NCBI GenBank assembly: GCA_013180625.2
Contig: SNVD02013093.1
Location: forward strand, 372,001-436,000
DNA length: 64,000 nucleotides
Direction: 5' to 3'
Source of the DNA: Boswellia sacra
Lineage: Eukaryota > Streptophyta > Magnoliopsida > Sapindales > Burseraceae
The position numbers and the translations under genes are program-made. Each line of letters begins with the position of its first letter. The stretch's first letter is position 1. Positions 58,396 through 64,000 of the stretch are shown piece after piece. The notes under the pieces are model-generated. The model saw only the letters and a list, made by a program, of their open reading frames with translations, was not told the DNA's origin and searched no databases.

Positions 58396-61124
58396 TGTAA
58401 CACCCCATACCCTTAAAGATACAAAATGCCAATCTAAGCATTCATATAATACAAAAAGCCGTGGTGACTAAAAAAATTTTACACAATAATTGGAAAAAAT
58501 ACCATTTTTTTATTATCATCAGTATCCAAAATATGAAGTCACTATCATGTCAACCACATAACACAAAACTACTCACAAAAATGAGCCAAAACAAAAGTCA
58601 AATTCATTGATTCACACAAAATAATCTAGAGTGTTGTAGCAGTATAGTGGTTGGCAAGAAAACTCTAATGTCATTCTGCCAAAATCCTCTATATCTACAA
58701 GTGACTAACGCTCACCTAAGGCACACAACATATTTAGTGAGTAACTAAAATATGAAGATAAAATGGAATCATGTAGGAACAACTGCGCCAAGTTTTTATA
58801 CTAAACACAATTTCAACAAAAAGGGTTGGCACAGCTACAGCACCAACTCTGTGTCTCCACTCGATTTGCAACATGGAGCGTGCGCTCCTACGCAACTTCA
58901 CTAGCACTCCTGCGCCGATTCAATATTTAGTCAATATACTTAGGCCATTTTCTCTATTTCACCCTTACATATATTTCGTCTAGCACTCATAGTTCATGCT
59001 CTACACAGCCTCAACATATGTATAACACACTTCCATCACATATAGAAACACATTTTACACAAAATAGAAACACATCTTAGCCATATTAGATGCACTTCTC
59101 ATCATGTTTTGAAGCATAAGCCTTCCTCACATTTCATACAATCTTATGCACATTTGATGCACTTTTCAAGCATATTTGAACTACCCATTTTAAACATATT
59201 ATGGACACTTTAAAATTAATTGATGGCAGGACTTTCATATAACACACTTCACAACATGTCATCCGTTAGGTATCACCATCACTGGCATATTTTATTCAAT
59301 ACCCATTTAAAGAATATACCACCCATTACGTATCACCGTCAGTGGTATATTCAATGGCCATTAGTCACCTGTTACGTATTACTGTTTGTGACATATATTT
59401 TCATGGTTTCATTTTAGGAAATATGTCATCTGTTATGTATCGCCATCAATGACATATTCCATTGGCCACTAGTCACCTGTTACGTATCGCTGTCAGTAAC
59501 TTAATCCACATATATGGGTTTACACACCACACAATACATATATGCCTACCATATAAAGAATTTGTGTGTCCTAGTACCTTAGGCATGATTTGCACCTTTA
59601 CACACACACAATTCCATTATCAAAGGTTATCCATGCCTTTCTACACCACATTTTCATGTACACATAGCCACAATCATAGGATTCAAATCACACGTCGTTC
59701 ACACACACACAAAAGGGAGCGAAACCACACATCGCATGATTCAACTATAATTTTCAATCTTACCATATCATATTAGTATTCATGGTCAAATTCGCATTTC
59801 CATCCATATATATTTACAGTAACTCCAACTGAATTCATCCACAATATACATAAACATAAGAAACCAACACGATTTACAAATCAACACAAAATCTATTGTG
59901 CCCTTAGAAATAGTCTAGCTACTTACCTGGTTCACTTCACCTCCTGATTTCGATTTCCACCTAGAATCATCAAATCCCTTATAAATTAGCCACCATTTAG
60001 CAACTCTAACAACTCCATACAGTACACATAATCGATTGGATAATTTTATTAAGGGAATACTTTATCCTAATCATCCCCAAATTTCATGGGACTCAAGTAA
60101 ACACATATATAATGTGCCATGAATTTTGTTGAATTGAAATAAGACTATATGCACCTTGTAAACCCTTAATGTTGTCAATATGTAAAATTCTATCTACAAG
60201 TATTTCAACTAAGCAGCACTACTTTGAAGAATTTTATAAAGTTCGCCGTTAATCAAATCATTACCTAACTTTACAGTCTAAAATTAGACACATATGAAAG
60301 TCATTTCACCAAAAATCATAATATTCAAATACGTTTTAGTCAATCAAAGTGATTTAGCTTACTTGCTCTATTCTGAAAGTTAAAACTTTCAGTTTCATAA
60401 TTCACAAATTTGAAAAATCATATCAATTCATGCAAAATTCCAAAAACCCTTAAAATTTCCAGTTCAACAGAGAACACAATTGAGATTTTGCATACCAAAA
60501 ACTAAAAATTTTATGAAGGATTAGCCCCTCAAATAAAACTCGTCTCCCGTACTCTGTTTCAAAACAGGGGAGAGATTCAAATTTGTTCTATCAAATTCAA
60601 AAATTCACTATAAATCACATATTTTAAATTTTTGAATAATTCAAAATTCTATAAACTCCTCAATATGTCTCGTTATCATATAAAAATTCTAAAACCAGAA
60701 AGTAACCCTAACATTTTTTAGAAATTCCGTACTCCCTACTGCTCAGTATGACTGTTCTGCAGAATTTTTTGCCTAATCATCATCTACGGCCTTCCTTCAC
60801 CATCCAACCTACTAGAATCATGTGTAGCCTTGTATCCCTTCAATCTTCCTTAAATTCCTTGAATTCGCATAAGTGAAGAGGGCAAAAGGAAAAGAATGAG
60901 AGGGCTAGGAGCTTTTGTGGCGATAAGAGAGGGAATGAAATTTCTAGAGGCTCCCACACATATATATAGATAAGTATTAGGCACAATTTTATTTGGTCCT
61001 CAATTTCTGTAAGTCTCTCATTCTTACCCTCTAACACTTATTAATCCTTGTAACACATAGACATACGTTAATAAATGTACATATATCAAAGGCACATTAA
61101 GGTTACAAAACTTGGGATGTTACA
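58396..61124 (-). repeat. 5' LTR of the Tekay-type element
   Basis: 2,729 bp, TGTAACACCCC on the plus strand to GGGATGTTACA. A tandem array at 59260-59505 is shared with the other LTR. Followed by the duplication CTTTC. Confidence 0.92.
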
Positions 61125-61129
61125 CTTTC

Positions 61130-62274
61130 TTTCTCTCTCACATCACTTGCATTCACCCTTCACCTTGTACTTTACTTGCATGACCCTACTATTCCCACCA
61201 CCGTTACTTCCGTTTGTACTTTCAACTATACTTTGCTCTCATTTACAATCCAAGCGTTGTTTAGCTTCCATAAATAACCACAATCCACCCTCTTCATTTA
61301 TATATATATACACAGGCAAAAATTATATACAAACTTATAAATTATAACAATGTATTAAAAACATATATTGGAAAAAAACTATAAAATTTATAAAACTTAA
61401 TACAATTTTATATCTTTGGCAGTGCTTATTGGATAGAACATTGAATTTATATGTTTTTTGTTTGGCCAATCAAGATATATGGCTTTGTTGTTTGGGTATA
61501 TATTGGGGTTAAAATTAAAATAAAATAAAAAGATAAGTTCTATTGCTATTATAAAGGATGTAGAGAAAATATATTTATTTTAAATTTTTTCAATTGTGTG
61601 TTTACAGTACTTTTCTAGATGTAAATAGTCTCATCCTAATAGATCTTGAGATCATATCCAATAATCTTATTTCATAAATGGTTCATATAATGTGCGATAG
61701 GTAAGTGAATTACAAATATGTGATAGAAATTTAAAATGAACAAAGTAAATGTGATCTTACAACTTAAAGAATTATTTTCTTATTTATTAACATTAACTTT
61801 CTTAAATGATAAAACAACATTTATTGTAAACCATTTATAACTGCTTAAAATGGATGACCCTTCACATATATAACCCATAATTCAAAATGCAATTTTTTAA
61901 TTAACTTCGGCATATTTTTCCTGCTCTCATCCCTTAAAATAAAAATACAATATTATGATTAGATTCTAGGAGTCAAATGAGCTTGATCCAATTCCTGAAC
62001 AGAATAAGAAAAAATGATATTATTTTTCCATAATGAATGACGAAATCTGAAAACTCCATCAATCCAAAACCCATCTAACAACAAGACTGGTCTGGAAAAT
62101 GGAAAAGACAAAATTGAGCCGCCAACTAGTTTAAAAAAATCATGGAAGTATAATATGTATAAACAATAATTTAGAAAAAAAAAATCAATAGGATATAATT
62201 ATAAGCCTGAAAGCCTTAATTTAGAAAATATAATTATTCAGGCACATATGTAACTAAGGTTAGAAAAAGAAAAA
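61130..62274. other. AT-rich intergenic stretch
   Basis: No gene. The first 200 bp are pyrimidine-rich and may continue the LTR fragment at 50663-50874. An (AT)n run lies near 61300. Confidence 0.45.
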
Positions 62275-62275
62275 T

Positions 62276-63695
62276 GGGCTAATCACATAGACCAACACCC
62301 CACCCCCGCACCCACCCCTAGAGATGGACACAGGTCGGGTCGGGTCGGGTCGGGTCCAACCTGACACGACCCGATGAATGGTCGGGTTTGGAATTTTTGA
62401 CCCGTGTTTGGGTTTTTCAAGTATAGAACCCAAGGTGTAACTCGAATCATCAAGTCGGGTTGATCGGGTCGGGTTGATCGGGTTTCGATTAACATAATTT
62501 TTAGAGCTTATTTTGTGTGACAATTTGGGTCGGGTCGGGTCGAATATGACATGCAAAAAACAACCCGATTTCAAACCCGATTGTAGGAAACCCGATTTCG
62601 GATTACTGCAACACAAAAACCGACTCCAACCCGATCAAACTCGATCGGGTCGGATATTTTTGCACACCCCTACCCACCCCAGCTTTTTGACTTAATTTCA
62701 CTTATATTGGCTGTTTACCATTTTGTATTACTACCTATCCCTAACATTATAAAAATTCATGATGGATCACCCTTCTAAAAAATTTCAAAAAACTAAGCTG
62801 GTATGAGTCAAACCCATTCCTCCATAAAATGCGATAACTTCCTACCGCCAAACCAACTCCTTTAATTCGTTTAATATACACAAATTTTATCATTTATTAT
62901 AATACTATTTTAAGGAATTAAACAAAATGTCAAAGAGTTCCTCCACTTCGCCCCGATAGCAATAGCAGCACTTCCACCCCCTTCAAACAATTCAACTGAA
63001 ATTTGCATTTGCAAACGATGCATCATTCAGACGTGACAAAATTTGTGTTTGGATGGCAAGAAAAATTGGGAAAGAAAGATGAAGCGAGAGAAAAAAACAT
63101 AGGAAAAAAAAGTTCAATGCAACATCAGAGCAATCACCCCCCCAAAATTAAAAAAAAAAAAAGGACAAAACTGTTGCACCATTAACACCTGTCGCTACCA
63201 CCACCACCACTAGCAATCCATTCATTCATCTAACAAATAAAAGTGTGATGGTTGAATTTGTGATAGGAAGCCAAATCACGGACATGGACCTGGACCTGGA
63301 TCTCAATTTTTTTTAATTGAGTCAATCTGCTGCTTTTGATGAGTGGGAACAAGAGTTTAAGCACCTAAACAATGCTAGGAGAAGTTGGAGAAGCGGTGGG
63401 AGTGGTTGGCGGCAGAGAAGTTTGCAGTTCTCTCCCACACTATGTGAGGTTGAGAAGGAGAGGAAGAGAAAGAGGAATCGAGCTGTTTCAGTTTAGATTT
63501 AGGTTAAATATATATTTTTTGTTCATTTAAAATCACATGATCTATTTGGCCTGGTGGTAGAGGAAGGTTAAAGTAGTTTGTAGTCTTGGGCCTAAAAAAT
63601 TAATAGAATGACGGATCATGATGAATTTTTGCAACGTCAAGGATAGGTGGTAATTCAAAATGGTAAACAGGGTGGGGGGTTCTGATGATTAGCCC
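62276..63695. mobile_element. Mutator-like long-TIR MITE, holding a hAT MITE
   Basis: Begins GGGCTAATCA and ends TGATTAGCCC. The arms continue with CTGTTTACCATTTTG, ACCTATCC and AAAAATTCAT-type blocks mirrored at 62710-62770 and 63610-63680. A-rich flanks AAAGAAAAA on both sides fit a 9-bp duplication, but the low complexity makes this uncertain. It resembles the MITE family at 18188-19205. The interior (62780-63590) has short frames such as MDLDLDLN near 63283 and DEWEQEFKHLNNARRSW near 63340 that might be captured gene sequence; I do not recognise them. Confidence 0.68.
62319..62672. mobile_element. hAT-type MITE with CGGGT repeats
   Basis: 354 bp. Starts TAGAGATGGACAC, and the inverse of its end is TAGGGGTGTGCAA. 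Perfect 8-bp duplication CCCACCCC (62311-62318 and 62673-62680). Contains runs of GGTCGGGTCGGGTCGGGT, the feature of a common plant hAT MITE type. No coding capacity. Confidence 0.87.
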
Positions 63696-63696
63696 A

Positions 63697-64000
63697 AAGA
63701 AAAAAATATAGTGAATTCTAAGTCCTAACGTTTAACATCATGTCTACTATTGGTGATTAATGCCAATCATAAATCTAATATATAATTACACGTTCAAACA
63801 ATTATAATATAAAACATTGATTTACCTAAATTAGTTTGAAAAGCAATATATTACTCAACTTGAGGTCAATAAATGTGAAGTGCAATGTTACATCTATAAC
63901 CAAATTTTACAAATAAATCTTTATGAGAAAAGTTACAATGCAGGACATGATAATTAAATATCCAATAGGATTTTTTCAAGTTAGGTTGTAAGGAAAGGTG
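63697..64000. other. AT-rich end of window
   Basis: No recognisable feature. Confidence 0.5.

Larger units (their letters stand above)
50875..61124 (-). mobile_element. Complete Ty3/gypsy chromovirus, Tekay/Del type
   Basis: 10,250 bp with long LTRs, a perfect 5-bp duplication CTTTC (50870-50874 and 61125-61129), a minus-strand initiator-Met primer site (TGGTATTAGAGC, at about 58382-58393) and a minus-strand polypurine tract AAGGGGGAAAGAG (at about 53749-53763). Gene order on the minus strand is gag, protease, RT, RNase H, integrase, chromodomain, as in plant chromoviruses. The very long LTRs starting TGTAACATCCC are typical of Tekay/Del. The coding region is broken by many stops and shifts. 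The LTRs differ in length (2,874 and 2,729 bp), partly from a deletion near 58745-58785. Confidence 0.93.

Noticed and set aside
62340..62545. Telomere-like repeat from CGGGT runs
   Set aside because: Not the plant telomere unit; it lies inside a hAT MITE with its own 8-bp duplication.

Overview
This window looks like repeat-rich nuclear DNA of a flowering plant, most likely a eudicot. It is AT-rich and holds Ty1/copia and Ty3/gypsy LTR retrotransposons, CACTA, hAT and Mutator-like elements, introns with GT..AG borders, and a decayed CC-NBS-LRR resistance gene. I see no intact host gene, no rRNA or tRNA gene, no CRISPR array and no bacterial feature. The species cannot be named from this sequence alone.

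Layout, left to right. 1-1350 is degenerate, probably an old LTR fragment. 1356-17609 is a Sirevirus-type copia element (5-bp duplication ATTTA on both sides). Its RNase H gene is split by a 5.96-kb CACTA transposon (7074-13033, duplication TCT). That CACTA is split in turn by a 1.5-kb hAT element (7854-9347, duplication GTGATTAG). The CACTA carries four exons, with introns, of a LEUNIG_HOMOLOG (LUH) co-repressor gene on the minus strand. The copia element also has an extra 3' gene and several polypurine-tract-like motifs. 17715-24588 is a deleted gypsy element; its 5' LTR is lengthened by a Mutator-like MITE that contains a second MITE of the same kind.

25260-37624 (minus strand) is a CC-NBS-LRR pseudogene. 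It was cut twice, by a gypsy solo LTR (28221-32077, duplication CCTTA) and by a gag-only gypsy element (32116-37225, duplication CTTAT). The reading frame is continuous across both cuts once they are set aside, so other lesions further downstream also matter for its decay.

38843-49290 is an old Tat-type gypsy element with a second RNase H. It is interrupted by a nearly complete small copia element (40954-45559, duplication ATTTT) whose whole polyprotein lies in one frame with four internal stops. 49300-50870 is LTR debris and AT-rich DNA. 50875-61124 is a complete 10.25-kb Tekay/Del-type chromovirus on the minus strand (duplication CTTTC). 61130-62274 is AT-rich DNA without genes. 62276-63695 is another Mutator-like MITE, holding a 354-bp hAT MITE (duplication CCCACCCC).

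The genes do not form a working pathway. The window is a stack of nested insertions whose order can be read from target-site duplications. The observations most worth following are the in-phase LUH capture inside the CACTA element, the extra Sirevirus gene, and the doubly interrupted resistance gene. All differences and lengths were counted by eye; no searches were run.
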